DNA of 64,000 nt from Flavobacterium galactosidilyticum (GTDB lineage Bacteria; Bacteroidota; Bacteroidia; Flavobacteriales; Flavobacteriaceae), in NCBI RefSeq assembly GCF_020911945.1, contig NZ_CP087135.1, positions 1,240,001-1,304,000 of the forward strand. The letters are read 5' to 3'. Both the position numbers and the translations under genes were made by a program. Shown here in pieces: positions 8,998 through 18,082 of this stretch (position 1 is the first letter of the stretch; every line of letters starts with the position of its first letter). The notes under the pieces were generated by a model that had not been told where the DNA came from, ran no database searches, and was given only the letters and a program-made list of their open reading frames with translations.

Positions 8998-9687
8998 ATG
9001 GGAATGGGATATTTGATTCTTGCTGGAGCAATTATGCTTTTCAGCTGGTTAGTAAGTTCGAGGCTAAAAAGTAAATTCGAACATTATTCTAAATTGCAAC
9101 TGCAAAACGGGATGTCAGGTGCTGAAATTGCTGAAAAAATGCTTGCTGATAATGGAATTCGTGACGTGAGAGTAATATCAACTCCAGGTCGTTTGACGGA
9201 TCACTACAATCCTGCTGATAAAACAGTTAATTTGAGTGAAGCGGTTTATAATCAGCGAAATGCTGCTGCTGCTGCAGTTGCAGCGCACGAATGTGGACAC
9301 GCTGTGCAACATGCTGTGGGTTATCAATGGTTAACTATGCGTTCTAAATTAGTGCCAGTAGTTAACGTAGCTTCGACGTACATGCAGTGGATTCTACTTG
9401 GCGGAATTTTGATGATGAAAACTTTTCCACAATTATTATTAGTGGGAATTATAATTTTTGCAGCAACTACTTTATTTTCAATTGTAACTTTACCGGTCGA
9501 ATATGACGCGAGTAATCGTGCATTAGCTTGGTTAGAAAACAAAAGAATGCTTACAACACAAGAGCAAGCTGGCGCAAAAGACTCGCTAAAATGGGCTGCT
9601 AGGACTTACGTTGTGGCTGCTTTAGGGTCTATTGCAACGTTATTGTACTACGTGTCAATTTATATGGGAGGAAGTAGAAGAGACTAG
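8998..9687 (+). CDS. Neutral zinc metallopeptidase, YugP family
   Basis: 229 residues from the ATG at 8998. A longer frame begins at 8920, but its extra 26 residues are lysine-rich and unlike the family, which starts at a membrane helix (here MGMGYLILAGAIMLFSWLV). The zinc site HECGH is at 97-101 in AAVAAHECGHAVQHAVGY, and the third ligand probably lies in LPVEYDASNRA. Two further helices follow the active site, with a last one near the end. This fits the membrane-embedded Zn-peptidase family PF04298. Its substrate is unknown. It stands alone between leuS and the convergent hemD. Confidence 0.88.
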   Translation: MGMGYLILAGAIMLFSWLVSSRLKSKFEHYSKLQLQNGMSGAEIAEKMLADNGIRDVRVISTPGRLTDHYNPADKTVNLSEAVYNQRNAAAAAVAAHECGHAVQHAVGYQWLTMRSKLVPVVNVASTYMQWILLGGILMMKTFPQLLLVGIIIFAATTLFSIVTLPVEYDASNRALAWLENKRMLTTQEQAGAKDSLKWAARTYVVAALGSIATLLYYVSIYMGGSRRD

Positions 9688-9708
9688 TCCTTTACTATTC
9701 ACAATTGC

Positions 9709-9752
9709 ATAAAATCCAAACTCCACTTTGCTGGGGTTTGGATTTTTTTTAT
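9709..9752 (+). terminator. Terminator after the zinc peptidase gene
   Basis: Stem AAATCCAAACTCCA / TGGGGTTTGGATTT with a short loop, followed by T8. Confidence 0.85.
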
Positions 9753-9800
9753 GCTAAAAAGTAAGAGATTTTTTTTAGAAAGAAATCTACAATTTTAAAA

Positions 9801-9835
9801 CAAAAAAAAAGCCATTCGTATTAGGAGTGGCTTTG
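9801..9835 (-). terminator. Terminator for hemD (leftward)
   Basis: Stem AAAGCCATTC / GAGTGGCTTT with one mismatch. The A9 tract on the left gives a U-tract on the leftward transcript. Confidence 0.75.
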
Positions 9836-9860
9836 ATTTATTTTAAAAAAAAATATTTTT

Positions 9861-10610
9861 TTATTTAGTTTTATTTGCTTCAACAATGTATTTTTCTAAT
9901 GCCATTGTCATAGAAGGTGTTGAAGGCGTAGGAGCAAGAATATCAACTCTTAAACCATGATCCAATGCTTCTTTTTGAGTAGTACTTCCAAAAACTGCAA
10001 TTCGTGTATTGTTTTGTTCGAAGTCTGGAAAGTTCATAAATAGCGACTTGATTCCTGTTGGACTAAAGAAAGCTAAAACATCATAATAAACATCAGCAAG
10101 ATCAGATAAGTCACTCATTACTGTCTTGTAAAAAACAGCTGGTGTCCAATCTACTTTTAATGCATTAAGTGTTACTGTTGCGTCAGCATTTAATTGATCT
10201 GAAGCAGGTAGTAAGAATTTTTCGTCCTTGTATTTTTTTATCAATGGAGATAAATCAGCAAAATCTTTTGGTCCAACATAGATTTTACGTTTTCTATACA
10301 CTACATATTTTTGCAAATAAAAAGCTATAGCTTCTGATTGACAGAAATACTTTAATCCTTCAGGTACTTTAAAGCGCATTTCATCCGCTACTCTAAAAAA
10401 GTGATCAACAGCATTTTTACTTGTTAAAATAATTGCAGAGTAATTATTAAGATCGACTTTTTGAAGTCTAATCTCTTTTGCATTAACTCCTTCTACATGA
10501 ATAAAAGGTCTGAAATCAATTTTTACTTTATGCTTTTGTTGAAGTTCAAAGTAAGGTGAATTTTCGACCTTAGGTTCAGGTTGTGACACCAAAATTGTTT
10601 TCACTTTCAT
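9861..10610 (-). CDS. hemD: Uroporphyrinogen-III synthase family protein
   Basis: 250 residues from the ATG at 10610. An upstream in-frame ATG at 10631 would add seven residues and overlap DUF4271. The protein has the bilobed HemD layout: lobe one with TILVSQPEPKVENSPYF and YSAIILTSKNAVDHFF, lobe two with KFLLPASDQLNADATVTL, DVLAFFSPTGIKSLF and IAVFGSTTQKEA, and a closing APTPSTPSMTMALEKY. It closes hydroxymethylbilane to uroporphyrinogen III for heme and siroheme. Pairing with DUF4271 is usual in Flavobacteria. The family is poorly conserved in sequence, but these motifs are convincing. Confidence 0.9.
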   Translation of the reverse strand: MKVKTILVSQPEPKVENSPYFELQQKHKVKIDFRPFIHVEGVNAKEIRLQKVDLNNYSAIILTSKNAVDHFFRVADEMRFKVPEGLKYFCQSEAIAFYLQKYVVYRKRKIYVGPKDFADLSPLIKKYKDEKFLLPASDQLNADATVTLNALKVDWTPAVFYKTVMSDLSDLADVYYDVLAFFSPTGIKSLFMNFPDFEQNNTRIAVFGSTTQKEALDHGLRVDILAPTPSTPSMTMALEKYIVEANKTK

Positions 10611-10623
10611 ATTTTCACTTTTT

Positions 10624-11295
10624 CTAAGCATTTCCTTTTGTAAACCAATAATACATAAAATAATAGGGTGCTATTTCAAGAGCGCAAAGATATAAAATAA
10701 AGTAAAACAACTTACTGAATATTAGGTTTTGATAATTTTTTATTGAAATCAAATAAGTTAACATGTTTATTATCAATATTATAGCAATAATAAGAAGTGG
10801 AATATTTTTTGAAATTGAATCGTAATAGAAGAGAATTATGTTAAACGGCAGTATAAATAGCCCAATATAGGTTCTGTAAGTAACTTTTTGGAGATTGAAT
10901 TGCTCCATAAATTCTTCAATATTAAACGATGTTGCGATTATTTTTTCGATCAAGTATTTGGATAAAATAAAGAAAACTAAAAGCGTGACTATCTGGATAT
11001 ATAATAGCCAATCTGTTTTTGAGGCATGGCCAAAATAACTAAGGGTTATTTGTATGAAAAAGGCAAGAGAAATAACTTGAACTAGAAACAGAGATAAGGT
11101 GAAGGTGCTTTTTAAATTGGTACTGTCTTTATAAACTTTAATATATTTGTTTGAATAAATTAGGTTCGCGAAATCAGCAAATCGATTTTCAAAAACAGAT
11201 TTTGTAACTGCTATTATAGCAAATGATAAAACAAAAAGTACTGTTGCCCAGTCTTTGCTGTCTAATATTCTAGGATGAAGTATAGTTTCGATCAT
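10624..11295 (-). CDS. DUF4271 multi-pass membrane protein
   Basis: 223 residues with six or so membrane helices and a cytoplasmic-looking stretch NRFADFANLIYSNKYIKVYKD between helices one and two, followed later by EEFMEQFNLQKVTYRTYIGLFILPFN. This is the DUF4271 pattern, encoded just upstream of hemD, and its end lies within a few bases of the hemD start. Function is unknown. A link with tetrapyrrole synthesis rests only on position. Confidence 0.82.
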   Translation of the reverse strand: MIETILHPRILDSKDWATVLFVLSFAIIAVTKSVFENRFADFANLIYSNKYIKVYKDSTNLKSTFTLSLFLVQVISLAFFIQITLSYFGHASKTDWLLYIQIVTLLVFFILSKYLIEKIIATSFNIEEFMEQFNLQKVTYRTYIGLFILPFNIILFYYDSISKNIPLLIIAIILIINMLTYLISIKNYQNLIFSKLFYFILYLCALEIAPYYFMYYWFTKGNA

Positions 11296-11371
11296 AACGC
11301 TGCAAAATTACTAATTTTTCTATCATTCTTTTTATTATAATTTTATTAAGGTACAAATGGCATAAAAAGTT

Positions 11372-11379
11372 TACTTTTG
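11372..11379 (+). promoter_or_regulatory. -7 promoter element TACTTTTG
   Basis: Exact TAnnTTTG match ending 19 bp before the glycosyltransferase ATG at 11399. It probably drives the three-gene unit to 13981. Confidence 0.65.
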
Positions 11380-11398
11380 CGGTGAAATTAGACCATAT

Positions 11399-12124
11399 AT
11401 GAATGATTGTATTGTTATAATCCCTACCTATAACGAAATTGAAAACATTGAAAGCATTATTCGATCGGTGCTTTCGCAACATAAACTTTTTCATATTCTA
11501 ATTATTGACGATAATTCACCAGATCATACTGCTGATAAGGTTATTTTACTTCAATCGGAGTTTAAGGGAAGGTTGTTTTTGGAAAAAAGAGAAAAAAAAT
11601 CAGGTTTAGGAACTGCTTATGTTCATGGTTTTAGATGGGCATTAGAAAGAAAGTATGAATTTATTTTCGAAATGGATGCAGATTTTTCTCACAATCCAAG
11701 TGATTTAGAAAAACTATACAACGCATGTCATTTTGGTGATGCAGATTTATCAATTGGATCTCGATATGTTACCGGAGTAAATGTTGTAAACTGGCCATTA
11801 AGTCGAGTGTTGATGTCGTATTTTGCTTCAGTATATGTCCGACTGGTAACTGGAATGAAAATTCATGACGCAACAGCCGGTTTTGTATGTTACAAAAGAA
11901 AAGTTTTGCAAGAAATAAATTTAGATAAGATAAAATTTGTTGGTTACGCCTTTCAAATCGAAATGAAATACAGAACGTATTGTAAAAAATTTCAAATTGT
12001 TGAGGTTCCAATTATTTTTACTGATAGAACAAAAGGGCAATCTAAAATGAGTAATTCAATTATTGTTGAAGCTGTTTTTGGAGTTATTGCGCTTAGATTA
12101 AAGAAATTAGTTAACACATTATAA
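11399..12124 (+). CDS. Family 2 glycosyltransferase, polyprenol monophosphomannose synthase-like
   Basis: 241 residues, a soluble GT-A fold. It has IIPTYNE at 7-13, LIIDDNSPDHTAD, the DXD-type metal site MDADFSHNP, IGSRYVTG, and the acceptor-region ATAGFVCYKRKVL followed by VPIIFTDRTKGQSKMS. These match the Dpm1/polyprenol-phosphate mannosyltransferase group, which moves a sugar from a nucleotide donor to a lipid phosphate. The C-terminal membrane anchor seen in some relatives is absent. It heads an operon with the dihydroorotase (12-bp gap). Donor specificity cannot be read from sequence. Confidence 0.88.
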   Translation: MNDCIVIIPTYNEIENIESIIRSVLSQHKLFHILIIDDNSPDHTADKVILLQSEFKGRLFLEKREKKSGLGTAYVHGFRWALERKYEFIFEMDADFSHNPSDLEKLYNACHFGDADLSIGSRYVTGVNVVNWPLSRVLMSYFASVYVRLVTGMKIHDATAGFVCYKRKVLQEINLDKIKFVGYAFQIEMKYRTYCKKFQIVEVPIIFTDRTKGQSKMSNSIIVEAVFGVIALRLKKLVNTL

Positions 12125-12136
12125 GAAATAAAAACG

Positions 12137-13477
12137 ATGAACAGGGTTTTAATTAAGAATGCCAAAATAGTAAATGAAGGGGTGATTTTTGAAGGCGATG
12201 TATTAATTGAGGATGACTTAATTGTTGAAATTTCAGAGACGATCAGTGCTAAATCACCTGATTGTAAGATTATCGATGCTGAGGGAAATTATTTAATTCC
12301 TGGTGCAATTGATGATCAAGTACATTTTAGAGAGCCAGGATTAACGTATAAAGGAGATATAGAATCAGAGTCTAGGGCTGCAGTTGCGGGAGGAATTACT
12401 TCGTTTATTGAGCAACCTAACACGGTACCTAATGCCGTTACTCAAGAAATATTAGAGGAAAAATACCAGTTAGCTGCTGAAAAATCATACGCGAATTATT
12501 CGTTTATGATGGGAGCTACTAATGATAATTTAGATGAGGTTTTAAAAACGAATCCTAAGAATGTTGCTGGTATTAAAATATTTTTAGGTTCTTCAACTGG
12601 AAATATGTTAGTGGATAATGAAGCTACTCTTGAAAAAATATTTTCAAGTACTCCAATGCTTATTGCGGTACACTGTGAGGATGAAACTACAATAAAAAAT
12701 AATTTAGAAAGGTATAAAGAAGAGTTTGGTGAGGATATTCCAGTTACAGCTCATCACTTGATTCGCAGTGAAGAAGCGTGTTATATCTCATCATCTAAAG
12801 CTGTTGCATTGGCAAAGAAAACAGGTGCACGTTTGCATATTTTCCACCTTTCGACTGCTAAGGAAATGGATTTGTTTACCAATAAAATCCCATTAGAAGA
12901 CAAAAAAATTACTGCTGAGGTATGTATTCATCATTTGTGGTTTACTAATGACGACTATGCGACAAAAGGGAACTTGATTAAGTGGAATCCTGCTGTAAAA
13001 AGTGAAAATGACAGAAAAGTGCTTTGGGAAGCATTACTAGACGGTCGAATTGATGTGATAGCCACGGATCATGCTCCGCATACTTTAGAAGAGAAAAAAC
13101 AGTCTTATTTAAAAGCTCCTTCTGGCGGTCCATTAGTGCAACATGCTGTTGTGGCTATGTTTGAGTCTTTTCATAGAGGACAAATAAGTGTAGAGAAAAT
13201 TGTGGAGAAAATGTGTCACAATCCTGCCAAGATTTTCAAAATTGAAAAGCGTGGTTTTATTAAAGTAGGGTGTTATGCAGATTTAGTAATTGTAAATTCT
13301 GGATTACCTTGGAGTGTGAAAAAAGAAAATATTTTAGCTAAATGTGGATGGTCTCCATTTGAAGGGTTTACTTTTAAATCCAGAATTACTCATACTTTTG
13401 TAAATGGACAGTTAGTTTATACTGCGTTTAAAGTCAAAGATATTCGTGCAGGTAAACGCTTGTTATTTGAACGATAA
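12137..13477 (+). CDS. pyrC: Dihydroorotase (amidohydrolase family)
   Basis: 446 residues. Reversibly cyclises carbamoyl aspartate to dihydroorotate in pyrimidine synthesis. The cyclic-amidohydrolase layout is clear: IPGAIDDQVHFREPG, GITSFIEQPNTVP, VKIFLGSSTGNM-type segment, LHIFHLSTAKE, VCIHHLWF, and VIATDHAPHTLEEK with the catalytic Asp. The first metal motif reads DQVH (Gln61, His63) instead of the usual HxH. From memory this substitution is common in Bacteroidetes dihydroorotases. Allantoinase is a less likely alternative. The symbol is used in the functional sense. It lies in the glycosyltransferase-dihydroorotase-DUF4296 unit. Confidence 0.9.
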   Translation: MNRVLIKNAKIVNEGVIFEGDVLIEDDLIVEISETISAKSPDCKIIDAEGNYLIPGAIDDQVHFREPGLTYKGDIESESRAAVAGGITSFIEQPNTVPNAVTQEILEEKYQLAAEKSYANYSFMMGATNDNLDEVLKTNPKNVAGIKIFLGSSTGNMLVDNEATLEKIFSSTPMLIAVHCEDETTIKNNLERYKEEFGEDIPVTAHHLIRSEEACYISSSKAVALAKKTGARLHIFHLSTAKEMDLFTNKIPLEDKKITAEVCIHHLWFTNDDYATKGNLIKWNPAVKSENDRKVLWEALLDGRIDVIATDHAPHTLEEKKQSYLKAPSGGPLVQHAVVAMFESFHRGQISVEKIVEKMCHNPAKIFKIEKRGFIKVGCYADLVIVNSGLPWSVKKENILAKCGWSPFEGFTFKSRITHTFVNGQLVYTAFKVKDIRAGKRLLFER

Positions 13478-13489
13478 AAGATAAGTTAG

Positions 13490-13981
13490 ATGAGAAAAAT
13501 AATCGTATTCTTAGCGGTATTAGCTCTTTTTGTAAGTTGTAAAGAGGAGCTAATAAAAAAACCAGAAAATCTTATTGACAAGAAGGTTATGGTAGATATT
13601 ATCTATGATATTTCAATTTTAGATGCGATTCGAAATCAAAATCCAACGTCGATTGATAGTTTTAAAATTAATTCAAGAGATTTTATTTTTAAAAAATATA
13701 AAGTAGATAGCCTACAGTTTGTTAAAAGTAACGTGTATTACTCTGCTGATTATGAGAGCTACAAGCTAATGTTTGATGAAGTTGTAAAACGGGTAGATAA
13801 ACAGAAAGTGGTTGCAGATTCCTTGGTTGTATTGGAACAAAATAAGAAAATAAAAAGCATTAAAAGCAAAAAACTTCCGAAAGCAGAAATAGCTATCGAC
13901 ACCGTCTCTAAAGCTAGAAAACCATTGGTGAGAAAAAATTTGGTAAAGGAATCGATTCTTAAAAAAGAGCCTTTAGAATAA
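13490..13981 (+). CDS. DUF4296 lipoprotein
   Basis: 163 residues with a lipoprotein signal: MRKIIVFLAVLALFVSC, Cys17 being the lipidation site. The core ENLIDKKVMVDIIYDISILDAIR and KKYKVDSLQFVKSNVYYSADYESYKLMFDEVV matches DUF4296, a Bacteroidetes-specific family. The C-terminal 45 residues are lysine-rich and low in complexity. It follows dihydroorotase by 12 bp and converges on the epimerase gene with only 7 bp between stops. Function is unknown. Confidence 0.85.
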   Translation: MRKIIVFLAVLALFVSCKEELIKKPENLIDKKVMVDIIYDISILDAIRNQNPTSIDSFKINSRDFIFKKYKVDSLQFVKSNVYYSADYESYKLMFDEVVKRVDKQKVVADSLVVLEQNKKIKSIKSKKLPKAEIAIDTVSKARKPLVRKNLVKESILKKEPLE

Positions 13982-13988
13982 AATATAA

Positions 13989-14996
13989 TTAAGCTTTCAA
14001 CTTTGAAATTACTTTGATATATTCCTTTATATCTGTAAATTCAATATGTAACGTGTCTTTTATTTTTTGATTGGAATATAGACTTTTTGAATAAGATGCT
14101 TTTGCCGTGGCTTTGGTAAATTCTCTTTTTTGTCCAAATACAATAGATAAAATCCAATCTATCCTCCAGACTAGTTCCATTAAATAAGGCTTCGCATGTT
14201 TTGTGGGTTTTTGCACTTGCAAAGCATCTGCGATACTATTTAAGATGTCTCTAAAAGTTATGTTGTTAGCAACTAGAGCAAATCGTTCGTTTTTGATATC
14301 GCTATTCATTAATGCGTTACAAATTCGCACTACATCGCTAACTGCTACAAATCCAGTAGTTCCAAGCGTGTAAAATGTCAGTCCTTCAACTACTTTTTTA
14401 AACAGTAATCCACTTCCTTGTTCTTGGAAACCTGGGCCAATAATTACACCTGGATTTATAATTAGTATTTTTAATCCTTCTTGTTGACCACGCCAAATCT
14501 CCATTTCGGCACCGTATTTAGAAATAGCATAATCGCTATGCGGTTTTTCTGGGTTCCATTCCGTTTCTTCGGTGATAATGGTTTCGTGTGCTGCTAAATC
14601 GCCAAGTGCCGCTATTGAGCTGAGATAACATAGTTTTTGAATGGAATTACTAAGGCAGAAATTGACAATATTAGCAGTTCCTTCAATATTAACTTTCCGA
14701 ATTTTTTCTTCATCTTTTGGATCAAATGAAATAATTGCAGCACAATGATATACTTGAGTAATTCCGATAAAAGCAAGTTCCAAAGACGGAATATCAATGA
14801 TGTCGGCTTGAATCCATTCGATAGCATCAAATAAATTGTTTTTTTTGTAAAGCTGAAACAACGACCTCGTTTTATTGATGCTTTCAGGAGTTCGGTATAT
14901 GGCACGAATTTTCTCGCTCCCGATATTTCGAGATTCAATCAAATGAAGTAATAAATGTGCGCCTACTAAGCCTGTTCCTCCTGTTACTAAAATCAT
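13989..14996 (-). CDS. NAD-dependent epimerase/dehydratase family protein
   Basis: 335-residue extended short-chain dehydrogenase. It starts with the Rossmann dinucleotide motif TGGTGLVGAHLL, then VYHCAAIISF, LCYLSSIAALGD, the catalytic-type DYAISKYGAEMEIW (YxxxK), and IINPGVIIGPG. No signal peptide. The C-terminal half looks like dihydroflavonol reductase/3-beta-HSD-type proteins rather than sugar-nucleotide epimerases. Substrate unknown. Monocistronic, divergent from tyrS. Confidence 0.87.
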   Translation of the reverse strand: MILVTGGTGLVGAHLLLHLIESRNIGSEKIRAIYRTPESINKTRSLFQLYKKNNLFDAIEWIQADIIDIPSLELAFIGITQVYHCAAIISFDPKDEEKIRKVNIEGTANIVNFCLSNSIQKLCYLSSIAALGDLAAHETIITEETEWNPEKPHSDYAISKYGAEMEIWRGQQEGLKILIINPGVIIGPGFQEQGSGLLFKKVVEGLTFYTLGTTGFVAVSDVVRICNALMNSDIKNERFALVANNITFRDILNSIADALQVQKPTKHAKPYLMELVWRIDWILSIVFGQKREFTKATAKASYSKSLYSNQKIKDTLHIEFTDIKEYIKVISKLKA

Positions 14997-15155
14997 TTTG
15001 TAAATGTAATAAAATCATATGCAATGGCAATATCAAGGACAATAATCAATGGCAATTTTAAAAATTAAAAGTTTAAGCTCAACTTTATTTTAATTAGAAT
15101 CTATTAGTTCTTTCCATGTGATTAATGATATTTATTTTTGAAATTGTCACTGAAA

Positions 15156-15186
15156 TTGAATTTTGCCGCTGATATTATTATCTTTG
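15156..15186 (+). promoter_or_regulatory. tyrS promoter, TTG-N20-TATCTTTG
   Basis: -7 element TATCTTTG at 15179-15186 with a TTG at 15156-15158, a 20-bp spacing typical for Bacteroidetes. It lies 52 bp before the tyrS ATG. Confidence 0.65.
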
Positions 15187-15238
15187 CGAACACGAGGCCT
15201 TAATGGCTGAATTGACGAAAGTAAATTGATTAAAAAAG

Positions 15239-16531
15239 ATGAAAAATTTTATTGAAGAAGTGACTTGGAGAGGAATGCTCCACGATGTTATGCCAGGCAC
15301 AGAAGAACATTTGATGGAACAAATGCGTGTGGCGTATGTGGGTATTGACCCAACTGCCGATTCATTGCATATAGGGCATTTAGTTGGAGTAATGTTATTG
15401 AAGCATTTTCAATTGTCTGGACACAAACCATTAGCTTTAGTAGGTGGTGCAACAGGAATGATAGGTGATCCGTCAGGGAAATCTAACGAAAGAAATTTAT
15501 TAGACGAGCCAACTCTACGTCATAACCAGGAAGCAATTAGAGCGCAATTGAGTCGTTTTCTTGATTTTACTTCGGATGCAGCAAATGCAGCTGAATTAGT
15601 AAATAATTACGACTGGATGAAGAATTTTTCTTTTCTGGATTTTATTCGCGATGTGGGTAAACATATCACTGTAAATTATATGATGGCCAAAGATTCAGTG
15701 AAGAAGCGTTTGACTTCTGAAGCTGCTGAAGGAATGTCGTTTACAGAGTTTACGTATCAATTAGTTCAAGGATATGATTTTTTGCATTTGTACAGAGATA
15801 AAAAATGTACGTTACAAATGGGTGGAAGTGACCAGTGGGGAAATATCACTACAGGAACTGAATTGGTGCGCAGAATCGCTAGTGGAAAGGCGTATGCTTT
15901 GACTTGCCCGTTGATTACAAAAGCAGATGGAACTAAATTCGGTAAATCTGAAGGAGGAAATATCTGGTTGGACGCAGCACGTACTTCACCTTATAAATTT
16001 TACCAATACTGGTTGAATACTTCAGATGTTGATGCTGAGAAATACATTAAGATTTTTACCTTTTTATCGAAAGAGGAAATAGAAGTTTTAACGGAGAAGC
16101 ATAGAGAAACACCACATTTACGTTTGTTACAAAAACGTTTGGCTGAAGAAATTACAGTAATGGTACACTCAGCAGAAGATTTGGAAAATGCTATAAAAGC
16201 CTCAAATATTTTATTCGGAAATTCAACTTCAGATGATTTGAAACAATTGGACGAAGCTACTTTCTTAGATGTTTTTGACGGTGTTCCACAAGCTGAAATT
16301 GTAAGAACTGAAATAGAAACTGGAATTAATATAATTGATGTTTTAAACGAAAAAACAGGATTTTTTAAATCAAATGGTGAAGCAAGACGCGCTTTGACAG
16401 CTAATTCTATCTCAGTAAATAGAGAGAAAGTTGCAGAAGACTTTATACTTTCGAATAAAGATCTAATCAACAACCAATTTGTATTGTTGCAAAGTGGTAA
16501 GAAGAATTATTTTGTGGTTAGAATGGTTTAA
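15239..16531 (+). CDS. tyrS: Tyrosyl-tRNA synthetase
   Basis: 430-residue class I synthetase charging tRNA-Tyr. HIGH is at residues 44-47 in [28 protein letters not shown] follows, then [26 protein letters not shown], and the KMSKS-equivalent KFGKS in [16 protein letters not shown]. The C-terminal S4-like RNA-binding region covers roughly residues 355-425 with [19 protein letters not shown]. Full length. It is convergent with the LuxE-like gene, with one base between the stops. Confidence 0.97.
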   Translation: MKNFIEEVTWRGMLHDVMPGTEEHLMEQMRVAYVGIDPTADSLHIGHLVGVMLLKHFQLSGHKPLALVGGATGMIGDPSGKSNERNLLDEPTLRHNQEAIRAQLSRFLDFTSDAANAAELVNNYDWMKNFSFLDFIRDVGKHITVNYMMAKDSVKKRLTSEAAEGMSFTEFTYQLVQGYDFLHLYRDKKCTLQMGGSDQWGNITTGTELVRRIASGKAYALTCPLITKADGTKFGKSEGGNIWLDAARTSPYKFYQYWLNTSDVDAEKYIKIFTFLSKEEIEVLTEKHRETPHLRLLQKRLAEEITVMVHSAEDLENAIKASNILFGNSTSDDLKQLDEATFLDVFDGVPQAEIVRTEIETGINIIDVLNEKTGFFKSNGEARRALTANSISVNREKVAEDFILSNKDLINNQFVLLQSGKKNYFVVRMV

Positions 16532-16532
16532 T

Positions 16533-17513
16533 TTACATTACCATCAAATTACAACCTCGAATATCCGAATTATCAAAACGTCCCAATACCTCGAAAGAGT
16601 TGTTGGGATTTTTTTTGCCCAAATCCTGAGTCGCTATAAAGGAACAAGAGTTAATATTAGCTAAGTCAATCACGTTGATTCCTCCTGTTTTTCCTTGAGG
16701 AATATAAGTCAAAGCATCTTCGGTATCGCGTATGAGTATTTGTATCCAAGAAGGGCATTCAAAAACCCCTTCGCGAAGAGAATAAGCTTGCGAAAGCAAT
16801 TCGGTCATTCCGTATTCCGAATGAATAACCGATACGCCAAAGCCTTCGCAAAGTTGCTGATGCAATTCTTCTCGGATCATTTCTTTGCGTTTGCCTTTCA
16901 TACCGCCAGTTTCCATGATGATAGTGTTCTGCAACTGAAATTGCTGTTTCTCGATTAGATCTAATAAGGCATAAGTAACTCCAATAAGAATTACATTTTG
17001 TCCTGCCTGATCTAATTCAATTAGTTTTTTAATCAATTCGTCATGATTGTGTAGGTAAAAACCACTTTCGGAATGATTGGAAAGTCGGATCAAATCTTCA
17101 ACCATATAAATTAGAGAAGAACCTTCTCTTTCTAAATAAGAGGGTAACAAAGCTAAAACTACATAATTCTCTATGTTTCCATAAAACTGTGAGAAACCTT
17201 TACGGTAACTTTCTTCGTAAATTGAAGCATCAGTTACCAGATGTTTACTAGTTATTGTTCCAGTTGTTCCGCTGCTAGTAAAAGTTTCTTCAATAGCGTT
17301 AGTATTCGAAACTACGTTGTGACTTTTGAAAAATTGTATTGGCAAAAATGGAATTTGCTCTAGTGATTTCACTTTATGAGAATCTGTGTTCAAAAGTTCA
17401 CAAAATTCACGATACACTATGTTGTTTTCGTACTGATAACGAAACACTTTTAAGGCAATCTTTTCAAATTGTTTTTGACTTGAAATAGCAAATATATCGG
17501 AGGTTGAAATCAA
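16533..17513 (-). CDS. LuxE/PaaK-family acyl-protein synthetase-like protein
   Basis: 326-residue adenylate-forming-type enzyme resembling LuxE. It has TFTSSGTTGTITSKH (the P-loop-like SSGTTG), VILIGVTYALLDLIE, METGGMKGKRKEMIREELHQ, and IHSEYGMTELLSQAYS. In luminous bacteria LuxE activates fatty acid as an acyl-adenylate. No luxCD genes are nearby, so bioluminescence is not implied. Flavobacterial relatives are often encoded as stand-alone genes whose acyl substrate is unknown. No signal peptide is seen. Confidence 0.83.
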   Translation of the reverse strand: MISTSDIFAISSQKQFEKIALKVFRYQYENNIVYREFCELLNTDSHKVKSLEQIPFLPIQFFKSHNVVSNTNAIEETFTSSGTTGTITSKHLVTDASIYEESYRKGFSQFYGNIENYVVLALLPSYLEREGSSLIYMVEDLIRLSNHSESGFYLHNHDELIKKLIELDQAGQNVILIGVTYALLDLIEKQQFQLQNTIIMETGGMKGKRKEMIREELHQQLCEGFGVSVIHSEYGMTELLSQAYSLREGVFECPSWIQILIRDTEDALTYIPQGKTGGINVIDLANINSCSFIATQDLGKKNPNNSFEVLGRFDNSDIRGCNLMVM

Positions 17514-17588
17514 AATATTTTTTTTGCAAAAGTAATCAAAAAATGTCTTGGGTTTTTAGAAACGGATATTCTGATCGTAATTTATCCA

Positions 17589-17622
17589 TAAAAAAAACTC
17601 TAAAATTAATTAGAGCTTTATT
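17589..17622 (-). terminator. Terminator after the T9SS-domain gene
   Basis: Stem CTCTAA / TTAGAG flanked on the left by A7, giving a U-tract on the leftward transcript. Confidence 0.65.
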
Positions 17623-17638
17623 AATATTTTTTGGAGTA

Positions 17639-17977
17639 TTATCGTATAATTAATTTCCGAGTAGCCGATGCTTCTTTTTCATTAATTTTTATAATGTAAA
17701 CACCTGGACTCAAACTAGACACATTTAGTTCTCTTGAGCTCAATATCGTTTGTAGTACTTTCTTACCTAAAACATCAAAGATAATTATTTCTTTGTCAAA
17801 GTCATTTTTTGTAGAAATGTAAACTTTTCCATTACTCACAGGATTTGGGTACAAGTTTAAACCCTCTATTGTTGCGGTTTCTTGCGTTTTTGGTTGTTGC
17901 TTAATTTCTTGAGAACTAACGCTCATAGAAAATAAAAAAACCAATAAAGTAATAATATAAAAGTAGTTTTTTGCCAT
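17639..17977 (-). CDS. Small secreted protein consisting of little more than a T9SS type A sorting domain
   Basis: 112 residues: signal peptide (MAKNYFYIITLLVFLFSMSVSSQ), a linker of about 20 residues rich in Gln/Thr, then a complete type A T9SS C-terminal domain beginning LNLYPNPVSNGKVYI and ending SLSPGVYIIKINEKEASATRKLIIR. Normally this domain is the tail of a large secreted or surface protein. Here there is no cargo. It is third in line after the TonB-dependent receptor and the beta-helix lipoprotein on the same strand, but an internal terminator stands before it. It could be a genuine stub-type surface protein or the remnant of a longer gene. Confidence 0.85.
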   Translation of the reverse strand: MAKNYFYIITLLVFLFSMSVSSQEIKQQPKTQETATIEGLNLYPNPVSNGKVYISTKNDFDKEIIIFDVLGKKVLQTILSSRELNVSSLSPGVYIIKINEKEASATRKLIIR

Positions 17978-18026
17978 CAGATTAGTTTAAATAGTAAATA
18001 TACAAAATAATATTCAAATATTGTAC

Positions 18027-18060
18027 CAAAAAAAACATCCTGATTTCTCAGGATGTTTGA
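18027..18060 (-). terminator. Terminator between the lipoprotein and the T9SS-domain gene
   Basis: Perfect stem ACATCCTGA / TCAGGATGT with a TTTC loop. The A8 tract on the left serves leftward transcription. Confidence 0.8.
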
Positions 18061-18082
18061 TATAAATTAATCGGTGTGTTTT

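Noticed and set aside
12311..12350. Gln in place of the first metal-binding His of dihydroorotase (DDQVHF)
   Set aside because: As I recall this is usual in Bacteroidetes dihydroorotases, so it is not a defect or novelty here.
16533..17513. LuxE-like gene as evidence of bioluminescence
   Set aside because: No luxA, B, C or D genes nearby. Stand-alone LuxE-like genes have other, unknown uses.
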